From Priapulus caudatus (taxonomy: Eukaryota > Priapulida > Priapulimorpha > Priapulimorphida > Priapulidae): a DNA stretch of 35,819 nucleotides. Numbering within the stretch: the first letter of the stretch is position 1; every line of letters begins with the position of its first letter. The DNA lies in contig NW_014577459.1 in assembly GCF_000485595.1 (NCBI RefSeq), positions 157,901-193,719 on the forward strand, read 5' to 3'. A program made the position numbers and the translations under genes. This document shows, one piece after another, positions 1 to 11,263 of this stretch. The notes under the pieces were generated by a model. That model ran no database searches. It saw only the letters and a program-made list of their open reading frames with translations, and was not told where the DNA came from.

Positions 1-2318
1 GTGCAGACTCTCTATCTGTCGACTGTTCTAGGTCTACTCGCTCTGCACTGATCCCCTCCCTATAGAAGGATATGACAGGCGGTAGCTGGCGACGTATGGC
101 GGATATGAAATAGCGGATCTGTCTCGTCGTTCGGTGTTCCTGGAATATTCCTCCGCACGCTGCTGCTGCTGCTGATCCACAGTTATTTGCCCGTGCTCGT
201 GCTCTGTGCGGACGTGTTTACTTCAAGACGCAGGTGCTGGCTGCTATATTCTGTGAGTTGTGAGAGGGCGGGCGTGTTAAACAGCAGAGCTGGAACTCTC
301 TGCTAACCAACTACCACGGCAGTGTGTGCCCGTGCTGTCCATTCAGTTGTGGTATATATTAAAAGAAAGTCGTCACCCATGGTCACGGAGGCGGAAGAGG
401 TGAAAGGTAATGAATGACAGACACGTGATGTATATGTCTTCAAAAATGATATGCACTGACAGCTAGCATGCGTCGAAATCTGCGCGCTGTGAAATAAGTT
501 AATGGCTAGCAGCTGCGTGAAGTTGTTACTATGGTAACGGTGAGCAGTTAATATTGACATTTTTCTATATTTACTCGTCTTGAATATATAGTGTTTTCGC
601 CACGTGGGTGCGTGCAGGAGTCGCGATTCTAATCAACCGTAATCTCTATTAAACGCTCGTCAGCGATCAGTGATTGTTCAGCGCTTCTGTTTGTCGTTAA
701 TTACTATTAATTAAATTTGCGTTATTAAAGCGTATTGATCAATTAATTAAATGATTAGTATTTATTATTTATTATTATTATTTATTTATTTATTTCATTT
801 ATTTATTAAAGCTATTTATGAGCGCTCGGGTTATAATGATCCATTTCAAACCGATTGCGAACGCACGCCGGCGGCTGTACGTTGCACGCAGTCTACTCTA
901 AAACACGGGGAGTGATTTACCCGTCACTTTGTTGTTGGTGGAATACACACTGCTGGCGATTGGGCTGTTGCGTTCTCTGCTGCTGCTGCTGGTTCAGGTT
1001 TTAAGCGTTCTCATTATCTCTGCAACCCATCCGTAATCGGGCGCCGTGGGAACGAACGGTCATCAGATTTGACATGAAAACCGCATTCGTTTCTCAAATG
1101 GAGATTGAACATGAAAGGGCTTTAGCAAGCGAAGCCCACTGGTGCGGAGTAAAGTCACGGCAAAGCGCCTCCTGCACCGGGGCAGCAGAGCGGATGCGCG
1201 TTCGCTTAGAGAGAGGCTAGCTGCCAGTGCGTGGTGTGATGCTGGTACGGCTAGGTGGTTAGACTTCATACCGGCTCCCCGCTCCGCGTGTTAGTGTGTC
1301 CTCCGCGCAAAAGTCAGTGTGGCCTCCACACGAAAGTCTCTACGAATTCCGTCCGTACAAGCTCGCTGTGAGACTGGTCACGATTAGCAAGAGAAGTGCT
1401 AGGCGGGCTGCGCCGCTCGTCGATATATATACGTGTAGGGAGTGTGCGATTGCTACCTAAGCTGCTCGGATCCGACACGAGTCGGATCTGTGGTTGGGCA
1501 GCCGGATCCGCTGGTGTTCGCCTGCATCAGCGCAGCGCGATGTTACCCGCCGTTGCCAATGACAACGCCGACGCCGACGTTGCCTCTTCGGAAGTTGAAG
1601 AAACGACGACGAAGGAAAATATTGGTGGGAAATGTCGGATCCGTTTCCGGTTACTGAAGAAGCGTGCTATATAGACTGGGCGGACACTGTGATTGCGTGC
1701 GTGTGTGAATGTGATTTGTGAATGTGTCTAGGTGTGTGAATCACGCCTAGAGGAATAATGATTTGTGTGCGCGGAAGTACGTGTGGGGGGTTGAAGTGCG
1801 TGAAAATTTTAGTCCATCATAGGTTAAGTACGGTGGCTTTGCATGTATGGGTGAAGTACGGGGGAAGTTTGTGTTGGTCCGGGAATCAAATGCCTTGGAT
1901 CGATCCGACAACGGTACTAATCCATTCGATGTGATGCTGACATAGGTGCACCGGTCGAAAGTCAGTAATGAATGAATGAATGAACAAACGAACGAACAAA
2001 CAAACAAACGAACTAACGAACGAACGAACGAACGAACGAACGAACGAACGAACGAACGAACGAACGAACGAATGAGTGAATGAATGAATGAATGAATGAA
2101 TGAATGAATGAATGAATGAATGAATGAATGAATGAATGAATGAATAAATGAATGAACGAACGAACGAACGAACGAACGAACGAACGAACGAACGAACGAA
2201 CGAACGAACGAACGAACGAACGAACGATTGAATGCATAAAGGGACGAATGAACGAACATTTTTCACGTCTCGGTACCAGCAAACCACATCTAACCGCAGC
2301 GCGTTTTTCTTCTTTCAG
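1..2318. other. Upstream flank of the tensin exons, no confident gene
   Basis: No open frame here matches a protein family I recognise. About 840-1660 is visibly richer in CpG than its surroundings and could be a promoter or 5' exon region. A short ATG-initiated frame at 1540-1624 is phase-compatible with the first tensin exon (see findings). 755-810 is a TTTA/TTA-rich simple stretch, and 1966-2229 is a tetranucleotide array described separately. Confidence 0.5.
1966..2229. repeat. (CGAA)n/(TGAA)n tetranucleotide microsatellite
   Basis: About 260 bp of tandem 4-bp units. The array switches in blocks between TGAA and CGAA, two states related by a CpG transition. Long frames reading through it on both strands (FVRS/FIHS and NERT peptides) are repeat artefacts. 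It ends about 90 bp before the acceptor of the first tensin exon. Confidence 0.95.
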
Positions 2319-2405
2319 ACACCCTGGAGGTGATTCGACACCACCCCGTCTTTGTCAAAGATGTTTCCTCCTACTGGTATAAACCGGACATCAGCAGAGA
2401 ACAGG
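2319..2405 (+). CDS. Tensin exon a: start of SH2
   Basis: The acceptor follows a T/C-rich run ending TTTCAG, and the donor is G|GTACGG. The exon has 2 nt + 28 codons + 1 nt. It reads [20 protein letters not shown] followed by KPDISREQ, the typical tensin lead into the SH2 domain. The first codon needs one base from an upstream exon that I could not place with certainty. Confidence 0.93.
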
Positions 2406-4529
2406 GTACGGACATATAATTACTGTGTTAGCATTAAGAGGGAAAAGCGAGTGCAGGCGTAAGCCGACACTGTAAAGCAAGACACCTCCCAAACACCTGT
2501 GGTGCGCACCACTCCGTTAGGAAGTTGCTGCCTAAATATCTTCGCGTAAGACGTGATGGAATTCACGAGAGCGATCATATGCTCTAGGCCATGAATCTGT
2601 TAGCACTAGCACTCTGAGCGGCGCACATGTGTGCGCGCGTGCGCCTGTGACTCAACTCTCCATGTGGGGACCACTCCTTGAATGTCACATAAACACCCAA
2701 TGCTACTGTATTGGCTATCTAGAGACGCGGACAAATATAGTCTAGTCAACGATTGTATTTCGTGTGAATGGTAAATTTTCTTTCCAATTCTAAGACAAGT
2801 GCTTATTTCGATTTGGATTCATTTGGCGGAGATATTTCGTTTTCGTTTTTCGGGATTGTATGTAAATATGATCAGGGGTACGCTCATCGTACTTCAGTCC
2901 AGATGCCCATCGTCCGGTCATGTGGATTTTATTAGCAGACATGCTATAGCTGCCTACATTCTGTTATAAACCTCGATGCATTGATGTGACCCATATCAGA
3001 GCGGCGATCAGCAGATGTTACTAACATAATGAGCTACTGGCTGCCAGCATCTAAGTCAAGTCATTTATGTGTATCTATCGCAGGCCACGTGTTTGTTGTT
3101 ATCCCATCTAAATTTTTTATAGCTACCGTATTGGCGCCGTTAACAGCTACCGTATTGCCAGGGATGTTACTACCGCATTAGCTAGAGTAGCTAGGGTTGT
3201 AACTACCGCATTAGCTTGAGTAGTTAGGGTTGTAACTACCGTATTAGCTAGAGTAGCTATAGGGTTGTAGCTACTGTATTAGTTAGGGTAGCTAAGGTTG
3301 TAACTCCTGCATTACCTATGGTAGCTAGGATAGCTAGGGTTGTAACTACCGCATTAGCTAGGGTAGCTAGGGTTGTTACTACAGCATTAGCTAGGGTAGC
3401 TAGGGTTGTAGCTACGGTGTTTGTAGGTAACGTAGTATCAAATTCTCTATAGATGTTACCTGCTGGTTGCTGCTGTAGTTGCCGTATTTATGTTTGTGGC
3501 TAACACATCCATCTCGGTATGGCTATCATGGCATTGTATCGAGCGTAATCTATGTATATGGAGTATATATATCTAGTATATGGATTACATGAGTATATCA
3601 TTTACTCCTGATATAATATATTGGTGTTTGTAACTACAACGCATTTACTGGTACGTGTCGCTATTACATTTACTAACCAATGTAGGGCATCACTTTTCTA
3701 TTGTTATCTAAAATAACTCTTAACCGTTTATTGTCGCAAAAATGCCTAATTATATATTATCAAGAGCTAATAACACATAGAGTGTACAACGGGAAAACGG
3801 GAAAATAGTAGTGCTATTTTACGGCAAGATTATTCTACTTTAACTGCAAGGTTAGAATAAGTTCATGGTATTGCATTATGAAGCATTCCTTTATATCTAA
3901 AACAAAACCAAGCGCTTGTCTCTACGACATGCCTAGGTTGAAATATTGGATTGTAATCTTGCCTATAGACTTACCGTTAAAGTAGAATAACCTTGCCGTA
4001 AAATAGCACTATTCCCCCCCTTTTCCATTCTACACTCTAGGTATTATTAGCTCTTGTTATTATCCATACGGGCGCATGTTGCTGTTACTATAATTACCGC
4101 GTCATTACCGTGTTGTTATCGGTGCTTGCAGCTATTAATATGCTGAAGGAGAGACCACCGGGCACGTTTGTGGTTCGGGACAGTAACTCGTTCCCGGGAG
4201 CATTCGGGCTGGCAGTGAAGGTAGCCCAGCCACCGCCCAACGTCCAGCACAAGATGGGCGATGTCTCAAACGAACTGGTGCGGCATTTCTTGATAGAACC
4301 GACCGCCAAGGGCGTGAGGCTGAAGGGCTGCGCCAATGAACCAGTCTTCGGTAAGATTTCTCCCATCGTCTGCTTATTCAGTTTTGGTATTTAGCGCGCG
4401 AGTGCGTGCGTGTGTGCGTGCGTGCATGCATGCGTGTGTACGTTCGTGCGCGCGTGTGTGCGTTTGTGTGTGCGTGCGTGAGTGTGCGCGCGTGTGTGCG
4501 TGAGTGTGCGCACGTGTGTGCGTGCTTGA

Positions 4530-4579
<50 letters not shown>

Positions 4580-4580
4580 T

Positions 4581-4644
<64 letters not shown>

Positions 4645-5754
4645 GGTGCGTGTGTGTATGGAGGGGGCAACCTGAATCACAGTGAAATACGCGGATTCAT
4701 AGCTGCTTTAATACTATCTCCTGATACTATTTTATTCTTAGTCTCCCAATTGAGGTAATATATGTAAGGAAAGACGGGGTTAAAATATGATTTGAAATGA
4801 TATGAATAATATATACATATGATAATATAATAAATCAGTAGAATAATGATATGATTAAGCGAGTGAGTGGGCTTAACTGTAACATAGACCTTAAGGTTCG
4901 TAATTCCGCATCATACAGTCTGTGGAAGCCTGTGTCGCAGTGCGTACATCGCCTGTGTTACAAGTTACTGCGTGGTTTTTTGGCAGTTAAGTCTCGATGT
5001 CGAAGTGTTGACTTGCGCTCGTCAAGGTAACACCTTTTCACTTCTTAGCCTCATTTTACAGCGCAAATTGAGCCATTTAAGGCAAAATAAAGAAATGTAT
5101 AAAAATAACTAGCTATATAGCGTTCTACAGTGCGCGTCTATAGCAAATGAAATAACGCTCTCCTTCTAGGAAGTGTTGTTCTAGGAGTGCGTGCCACGAT
5201 ACATACCGTCTTGAATGATAGAAAAAGATCACATAAACAAGTTGTCATTACAGGAAGTTTGTCGGCGCTCGTGTATCAACATTCTATCACGGCTTGGCTC
5301 TGCCTTGCAAGCTGATCATACTGAAATTGGTACGTATTAAAGAGAAAGTGTATGAAGGCAATGAATTACCGTGAAGGACGCTTTTGCTGAGGAACGAGAA
5401 AGAAATGAGTGAGTGCGGTGAATGAGTGTGTGGTGGTTGTGTGCTGTGCGGGCGTTCATGTTTGCCGGTGTGTTTCGTGCGTGCGTTACATGCGTACGTA
5501 CGTGTGGTATTTGCGTTTGCATTTGTGCGTGTTGCCCGTGCGAATGCGCGCTATGCGTACGTGTGTGTTGGTGCGTATATGTGCTATGTGAGTCTGCTGG
5601 TTTGGTTTACTGCGCGCCGCGCGTAGCGTGCGTGCGTGGCGTGCGTGCGTGCGTGTGTGTGTGCGTGTGCGTTGTGCTGTGCGTGTGGCGTGTGCGTGTG
5701 CGTGTGCGTGTGCGTGTGCGTGTGCGTGTGCGTGTGCGTGTGCGTTTGTGTGTG

Positions 5755-5798
<44 letters not shown>

Positions 5799-8700
5799 TG
5801 TGTGTGTGTAGGATAGAGGGAGAGAGAGAGAGAGGGAAAGAACGAAAGAGCGATGAGGGATGTAAGCTATATATAGTATATGTCAACGCAGCGTGAGTGA
5901 TTATGTTTTATTATACAATTTTCGCCAGTCGTTCGCAAATTTTCGCTTGCCTATGATTCTACCATTATTTCGCTATTTCGCAATACAACCTCTGCATGAT
6001 GAAAATCTAGAGTGAAATGAGCCGAATGCTTCGCGCACTACTGCGTGCTGCTGCGAAATAGAACTCTGACTGACTCAGAGCAGCAGCAGCAGCAGCAGCA
6101 TGATCTGCAAAGCTGCCCTATCGCGCCCTGTCTGGCACGCCTCGCTTACCTCATGCCGACGTCCTTAACTTGAATCGACAAGCCTTGCCATGCTTCTAGC
6201 CACGATTATTGTTGCAACTATACATGAGTTATTTCGTTGAATAATCGAGCATTCGTGCTGCATGTTGTCATCTATCTCGTTCGATCACCATGGCTACGAT
6301 TGATGTTTCGCCCGGGGTTACATGTTAAATACATAATAGCACGTCTCAATGCCGCCTGAGCACAACATGCGAACGTGATCGAATCGAGGAACTTAGCATG
6401 GCGTATAATAATCTGCATGCAGCAGCAAATATCCTAGTTGCCACAGTCCTCCTTGTTTAGATAGAAGAATTTGCCACGGAATGCGCATTTTGACTAGTTT
6501 GCATGCGTTTTTGCGTACTAAAATATTTTTGTTTCTGACATACCAGTCTCACTGCCTGGTATTCTTCCAGACCCGGCAGTAGAGACTGCGTCAGAGAGTG
6601 AACACGGCCTGCCCAGCACGGCATCGGCCCTACTAGCGCAAGGTGCAGGTATGTATGTACAGACCGCGACTGCAGGAAGAACAAGAAAGTGTGAGGGAGG
6701 GGAGCTCAAAGAATAAAATAGGAGATCCTAGGGGGGAGGGCGTTGTCCGAAACATCGTAAAGTTAATGCTAATGTTAAGACGAATTTGGTTTCTGACAAC
6801 GGGCCCCTGGTTGGGAGAGAAGAATATTTGGTCACATACAGGAGATGCTCGAGATATGAGTTATGAATGCTTACACATACCTACTTCTGGGAGTTCTAGT
6901 GGCAGACTCTGCAGAATATTGCGCTGGTGTCAGGGACTAATAGGGACAGTTACCCGTTCATCGCCATCATTTTTATTTCCGTACATTGGAAACCAATGTT
7001 GTTATTTTTAAATGTCGGCCTGTACAGATGTAACAATTGGCTTCATTATAACAAGATGATTAGGCCTACCCGCAGACAATTTAAATCCTTGTCATTGTTT
7101 ATTTATTATCTCATTGTACACGCCCACGTATTGCGTGCTGTGTCTGATTGGGATTTGCATAAGAGCTATGCACTTTCATTTAGATAAGAGATACTCTACG
7201 TAGTATGCGTTCGTTCATATGAATCTCCGTGCTTTCAGCTGGCACTACTATACGCGTACCACGCCGAGTGTCGAATGCTTTTTTGTCGCTTCTAAAATTA
7301 CAATTAATTTAAAATTGAATTAATTAATTAATTAATTTAAAATTACAATTTATTCGTAAATCACAATGCGGGGCAAAGGCATTTGTGTCGGCGATGTACC
7401 GATGATGGCGCCACAGGTTGTGACAAATCCATGACAGATGACGCTGTCGCTCTGGCTCATTTACCTGCGTGCGAAGGGAGCGCTGCATGCAGTTTGGTGT
7501 TGTGACTGACAGCAACGCGTTTGTTTCGTCTTCGCTCGCAGCGTGCAACGTCCTGTACCTGTCCTCGTACGAGACGGAATCGTTGACCGGTCCGCAGGCC
7601 GTACGGCGAGCGATGGGTCTGCTCAGCCTGCAGGGTCAGATCGTGCCCACCGTTGTCCACTTCAAGGTGTCCGGCCAGGGCATCACACTCACGGACAACA
7701 ACAGAAAGTAAGTCGCGTATAACCTTGCGTATAGTGTAACCTTGCAAAACCACAGTTTCATTATGCAACATAGCAGTGGCGGATCCAGAGGCAGAGGGGG
7801 GAGGGCACAGGGGGCGGTCGCCCCTTGTCCCCCTTAGAATTTTCAGGGCAAGGGTATTTTAGCCTAACACCCTCCCCCTCGGACGCTTCGTGCTCTTGAG
7901 CTCGCATGATTTGCCCCCCCCCTCCCCTAGAATTCACTTATCCGCCACTGCATAAAGGCGTAGATTGCTAGGGAATGAAAGCGGTAATAAGATAATGGAG
8001 AAGGGCATCGCGCGAGTAACAACGTTAAGTCCATTACGAGATGATATATATTCACGTCATAATTCTCCCGTCTGTTGTTTCAAGGTAATCGTAGAAAGAG
8101 TAAACCAGGAAAGCTGACGACCGTAATTAGTGATTAGTAATTAGTAATTCGTAATTAGTGATTAGCAATTAGTAATTCGTAATTAGTGGTTTGTAATTAG
8201 TGATTCGTAATTAGTGATTTGTAAGAAACCGCGAGTGACATACCTTAGTGGCGCGCGTAGGTGAACAGTTTCGGTGAGTCAACATTTTGGACAATGTATT
8301 ATGTCACAAGTGTGAGTCGTCTCTGTCAAATAACCTAGATCGGGGAATGTGTTTTCTAGTGGATTTTCTAGAGGTGCAGACACCTCTGGCGTATGCTGGT
8401 AGTGCACCAGCAAGCGTTCGTACCCGTTATCATGGGTTTAGGTGGTTAGATTAAATGTTATAACGGGCATAAAACCATCGCTTTTGCAGGCTGTTCTTTA
8501 GACGCCACTATCCCGTGAATACGGTCACCTACTGTGGAATGGACCCGGAAGACCGCAGGTGGACGCAGCCCAGTCGTGACACCGGCATGCCAATGAACGC
8601 AAAGTAAGTGTCACCGTCTTTTCCTCCCGAACACGTGCTAATAAAGCACTGTTTACCAGGGGCCCGTTTTCAGAAACACAATTAGTCTTGACATTAGTGA

Positions 8701-9227
8701 TGATGTTTCTGACAAACAACGGGCCCAGGTAGCAGCGTGTATTTCTGCCCTAGTGGTGCATCCAACTGTAGCGTGTAGGGTAAGGTCACTGTGCTCTATA
8801 GATTCCTCGGTTAAACTTGGTACCCCCTTCGATGTTGTGGCAACAGTTGTCTAGATAGCTCGATGGTGTTGGTTAGAATTACATGTCAAATACCTTGACG
8901 CAAAAAAGCTTGGTTGGCAGCATCGTTTTTTCAAAAATCAATACGTATCTGCATTCAGGTATATTTTAAGCTTAAATTAGAACTACCTAGTATATATTTC
9001 CATGAATTTATCTTCGGGCTTTCAGCAGAGAGCAGATAGAACAGGATATTTAATATTTGTGTTTTTCTATTTAATCATCCAGATGCTATGGCTTTATTGC
9101 GAGGAAAACTGGCAGCAAGACAGACAACGCTTGTCACCTCTTTGCTGAGCTTGATCCTGACCAGCCAGCCTCTGCCATCGTGAACTTTGTGTCAAAGGTC
9201 ATGATCGCACATATGAACAAAGTCTGA
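2319..9227 (+). CDS. Tensin, C-terminal half (SH2 and PTB domains), 7 exons, 5' partial
   Basis: Tensins sit at focal adhesions, where the SH2 domain binds phosphotyrosine proteins and the C-terminal PTB domain binds NPxY motifs of beta-integrin tails, linking them to actin. Exons 2319-2405, 4132-4350, 5254-5329, 6571-6648, 7542-7707, 8490-8603 and 9083-9227 all have GT-AG borders. Codon phase agrees at every junction except those touched by the third exon. Visible family marks are the SH2 entry [10 protein letters not shown], the phosphotyrosine-binding FVVRDS (FLVRES equivalent), HFLIEP, the PTB-start pattern [37 protein letters not shown] and the terminal [12 protein letters not shown]. 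The N-terminal phosphatase-like/C2 region and disordered middle of a full tensin are absent, so they probably lie left of the window. The third exon has two apparent base losses. The name is secure; which vertebrate paralogue it matches cannot be said. Confidence 0.93.
3119..3418. repeat. Degenerate minisatellite, about 33-36 bp units
   Basis: Eight or nine imperfect copies of a unit like GTTGTAACTACCGCATTAGC followed by TAGGGTAGCTAGG lie in the intron after tensin exon a. Copies differ by point changes and small indels, so the array looks old. Confidence 0.85.
3757..4064. mobile_element. MITE-like element with about 87-bp inverted arms
   Basis: The left arm (3757-3844) and the reverse complement of the right arm (3976-4064) match at roughly 85%, including TATCAAGAGCTAATAA at the outer end and TAGTGCTATTTTACGGCAAG further in. 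The centre is about 130 bp with no coding signal. Superfamily is unassigned and no target duplication is clear. It lies in the tensin SH2 intron, 68 bp before exon b. Confidence 0.75.
4132..4350 (+). CDS. Tensin exon b: SH2 core
   Basis: The acceptor is GCTTGCAG and the donor G|GTAAGA, phase 1 at both ends. The exon carries the GTFVVRDS phosphotyrosine pocket, the tensin-specific [12 protein letters not shown] stretch, [10 protein letters not shown] and [14 protein letters not shown]. Joined to exon a it restores ISREQ-AINMLKE without a gap. Confidence 0.95.
4395..4655. repeat. (TG)n microsatellite with flanking TGCG-rich stretch
   Basis: The core at about 4534-4642 is almost pure TG with one interruption near 4578-4583. 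The left flank is an irregular TGCG/TGTG mix. Long VCVCVC and HTHTHT frames here are artefacts. Confidence 0.95.
5254..5329 (+). CDS. Tensin exon c: end of SH2, frame disrupted
   Basis: The acceptor is CATTACAG and the donor G|GTACGT. The frame from exon b reads [13 protein letters not shown] as expected and then hits TGA at 5313-5315. Adding back one base near 5292-5293 and one near 5321-5322 would give the family pattern [12 protein letters not shown] and would leave phase 1, which is exactly what the next exon needs. So two separate single-base losses, both where a CC doublet is expected, explain the break. Sequencing or assembly error is more likely than a real null allele, because every other exon is intact. 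Confidence 0.8.
5405..5816. repeat. TGCG/TGTG microsatellite cluster
   Basis: A TG/CG-rich irregular stretch passes into near-pure (GCGTGT)n at about 5688-5745 and (GTGC)n at about 5756-5800, then GAGA-rich sequence to 5836. No gene signal. Confidence 0.9.
6571..6648 (+). CDS. Tensin exon d: SH2-PTB linker
   Basis: The donor is G|GTATGT. Two acceptors in the same phase are available: ATTCTTCCAG (exon starts 6571) and GACATACCAG (starts 6547). The 6571 start gives [15 protein letters not shown], matching the IPxxDP linker of vertebrate tensins, so I prefer it. The linker ends ALLAQGA, leading into the PTB domain. Confidence 0.85.
6727..6811. mobile_element. About 85-bp fold-back MITE, copy 1
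   Basis: The right end reads GTTTCTGACAACGGGCCCCT and the left end contains its degenerate inverted copy (GGGCGTTGTCCGAAAC). The interior TAATGTTAAGACGAATT matches the inverted copy at 8656-8729, so the two are members of one family. It lies in the tensin intron after exon d. Confidence 0.65.
7542..7707 (+). CDS. Tensin exon e: first half of PTB domain
   Basis: The acceptor is GCTCGCAG and the donor AA|GTAAGT. The exon reads [20 protein letters not shown], then [20 protein letters not shown], close to vertebrate tensin PTB domains. It starts with 2 nt and ends with 2 nt of split codons, both resolved by the neighbouring exons. Confidence 0.95.
7774..7950. mobile_element. 177-bp MITE with CAGTGGCGGAT inverted ends
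   Basis: It starts CAGTGGCGGATCCAG and ends ATCCGCCACTG, an inverted terminal repeat of 11 bp or more. G-rich then C-rich tracts sit just inside each end. Ends of this type are common on non-autonomous DNA transposons in many animals. No exact target duplication is visible, so the superfamily is left open. It lies in the tensin intron after exon e. Confidence 0.7.
8122..8225. repeat. Short tandem array of GTAATTAGTGATT-like units
   Basis: About eight degenerate copies of a 7-14 bp unit (TAATTAG/TGATTCG) lie in the intron after tensin exon e. It is AT-rich, with no other content. Confidence 0.8.
8490..8603 (+). CDS. Tensin exon f: middle of PTB domain
   Basis: The acceptor is CTTTTGCAG and the donor AA|GTAAGT. 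The exon reads [20 protein letters not shown], then DRRWTQP and PMNAK. The [13 protein letters not shown] block is the most conserved part of the tensin PTB domain. Confidence 0.95.
8656..8729. mobile_element. 74-bp fold-back MITE, copy 2
   Basis: Inverted ends read CCAGGGGCCCGTT...CAGAAACA and TGTTTCTG...AACGGGCCCAGG. The interior is the reverse complement of the 6727-6811 copy with a few changes. It lies immediately downstream of tensin exon f. Confidence 0.7.
9083..9227 (+). CDS. Tensin exon g: end of PTB domain and stop codon
   Basis: The acceptor is AATCATCCAG. The exon reads [20 protein letters not shown], then [20 protein letters not shown], and ends IAHMNKV with TGA at 9225-9227. Vertebrate tensins end within a few residues of the same point, so the C-terminus is full length. 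Confidence 0.95.
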
Positions 9228-9474
9228 ACACATGAACTAAACATGTGGAGTTTATAAAATTCTATAACAATTGTAAATATGAAAATATAAGAGAGGTATA
9301 TTAGCTAAAGATGGCCACGGTTAAAATGTTTCTGTAGTTGGTGGGTAGTGTTCGTGATGGCACGATTAATCGATGCACGAACCTGTCAGTGAATGCATCT
9401 AACCATGAACCTATGCATACTGAATACAGGTGATTTAACTATACATGGGTTCTTGATCTTACCCACCTAGTGGT

Positions 9475-9729
9475 GCTGAGAGGGTCTATGTCCCCCAGGG
9501 TACTGCCGGAACGTACCCTGGGTACGGTCCGGTATAACGGAATGTACCCTGGTAGAATCTAATATGCCGGGCCGTACCTCGCCTACTCCACTAACGAGTC
9601 TAGGGAGTCGCCTACGCCTACTTTCTAACCCTAACCCTAACAATATCAGATAGTTACCAGGGTACGTTCTGGTATACCGTACCGTACCCAGGGTACGTTC
9701 TGGCAGTACCCTGGGGGACATCTATGAGC
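9475..9729. mobile_element. Mutator-like MITE with telomere-like core, copy 1
   Basis: A 255-bp element is flanked by an exact 9-bp direct repeat CCTAGTGGT (9466-9474 and 9730-9738). It runs from GCTGAGAGGGTCTATG to CATCTATGAGC, with inverted arms built from CCCAGGGTACTGCCGGAACG-type sequence. The centre holds CCCTAACCCTAAC, so this copy is inverted relative to copies 2 and 3. A 9-bp duplication with long inverted repeats points to the Mutator superfamily; there is no transposase. Confidence 0.85.
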
Positions 9730-11257
9730 CCTAGTGGTATGTACCACCAAGTGAGATGTCGTGCCATCCGACACATAGTCCTAAACCTATAAGAGACTTA
9801 TAATGTGTTTAACTGGCCGCACATGATTTTTTAAAGTTGCTACGGCATTGATATACACGGATAACGGAGCTTGCATGGTTTTTTGCGAGCAAGAAAAGTC
9901 CTGTGCTTCCAAAGCTTTGTGCAGCATGCGCGTGCCAGACTGCCAGCTAAGCTCAGCTCGGTTTTTCGTAAGAACTGGATGAGGCCGGACCGTCCGGTCA
10001 CAACGCGTTCTCTCGCGTGATGGTGCGCTAGTCTGTTTAGCCTGGCAACGTATACGTGTGCATAGTAGCGGTGTAGAAAATGGCGCGCTTGTCATAACGT
10101 GTTCGGACGTAGCTACACGATTACAGAGAATGTGGGCAAGAGTACCATGCACGCGTTATATTTGATATACTCATACGTAGCATCTGCTTATGACTTATGC
10201 GCTGGGCATTTTACGCAGTAGCTTTATTTCCCATATTTTTACGTTTGCTGTTAGTTTACAACAAAACTGGAAAATATTCGGTTTTTTGAGACGCGCTAGA
10301 TTTTTTCAGATATGTTGCGTGAGAAACTGAAGTGTATTCAATTATGTATATCACTGTAGGTAGACTAACCCTCATGTCTGTGACGCTCACGCAATCTCGC
10401 GTACACGTCTGGTTGGAGAACATGGCAGCAAACGTAAATTCTGTACAGTGTATACGTAGTTGTTACAAATGTTATTATCATCGGTGCTTTTTTTACACTA
10501 GTATTTTGATTATGCATGTATTTAATGCTTGTAGCGAGAGTAAAACAATTTGAGTTTATATTGACTGCACGTTCTGGACGCGTTTAATGTATTTTAGCTG
10601 GTTTTACAAAGGGCAAGGCAAAACAGGACATGATAACCTAATGATATTTAGAGTACCATTTTTAGGCATTTCGAGGTGTAGGTTTTTATAGTTACTACAA
10701 GTACGCGCGGTGGCAGCATGAGAACCTGTAATCAACCAACCTACGAACTGAATTATTGTGGCAGATTAATCTTTTACTTTGTATAATTATTTACGTGTTT
10801 GTGGAAATGTACCAGGAACTGCATGACATTTATCGAAAACATGAGACCGTTAATGTGCAGAGGGTGGCAAGTAAGGTATATATTGATAACCTGTCCTGTT
10901 TATCAGCTAGCTGTAGAAGTTCAGCTAAAGTCACTCCAAACAGAGTTGTTGTTATGCTATATAGTTGTTATAACGTGACTGTAACTGTTATAAAGCTTCA
11001 GTTGTTGCAGGGGATGGTAATACTCAGTATATTTGTTGCTTCTCTGCGGGGTCTCTTTTACAATAGTGGCAGCAGTAGCAGTAGAAAGTCTTCACCTGAA
11101 TCAAAATGCACCCGTGGATGGTCTCATGCAGAGAGCAATATAAACGTGATAGGATATATTGTCCGCAGGCTTCGTCAACATAAAGCCATTTTCATCGTTG
11201 CTTTCTGCAAGGTTACCGGGCAAAATATGGTGCTGTACACCAATAGCAGGAGTACGC

Positions 11258-11263
11258 AATAAA
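11258..11263 (+). terminator. Candidate poly(A) signal AATAAA
   Basis: This is the first AATAAA on the plus strand after the tensin stop, about 2.0 kb downstream. It would imply a long 3' UTR. Only the hexamer supports it. Confidence 0.25.

Noticed and set aside
1747-2287. Long FVRS/FIHS and NERT frames
   Set aside because: They read through a (CGAA/TGAA)n microsatellite in several frames on both strands.
4374-5886. HTHT/VCVC/RACV frames of 60-129 codons
   Set aside because: Translations of TG and TGCG microsatellites.
10756-11262. 168-codon plus-strand frame
   Set aside because: No recognisable domain, AT-rich intergenic setting, stop overlaps AATAAA, and no splice or homology support. 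More likely tensin 3' UTR or chance.
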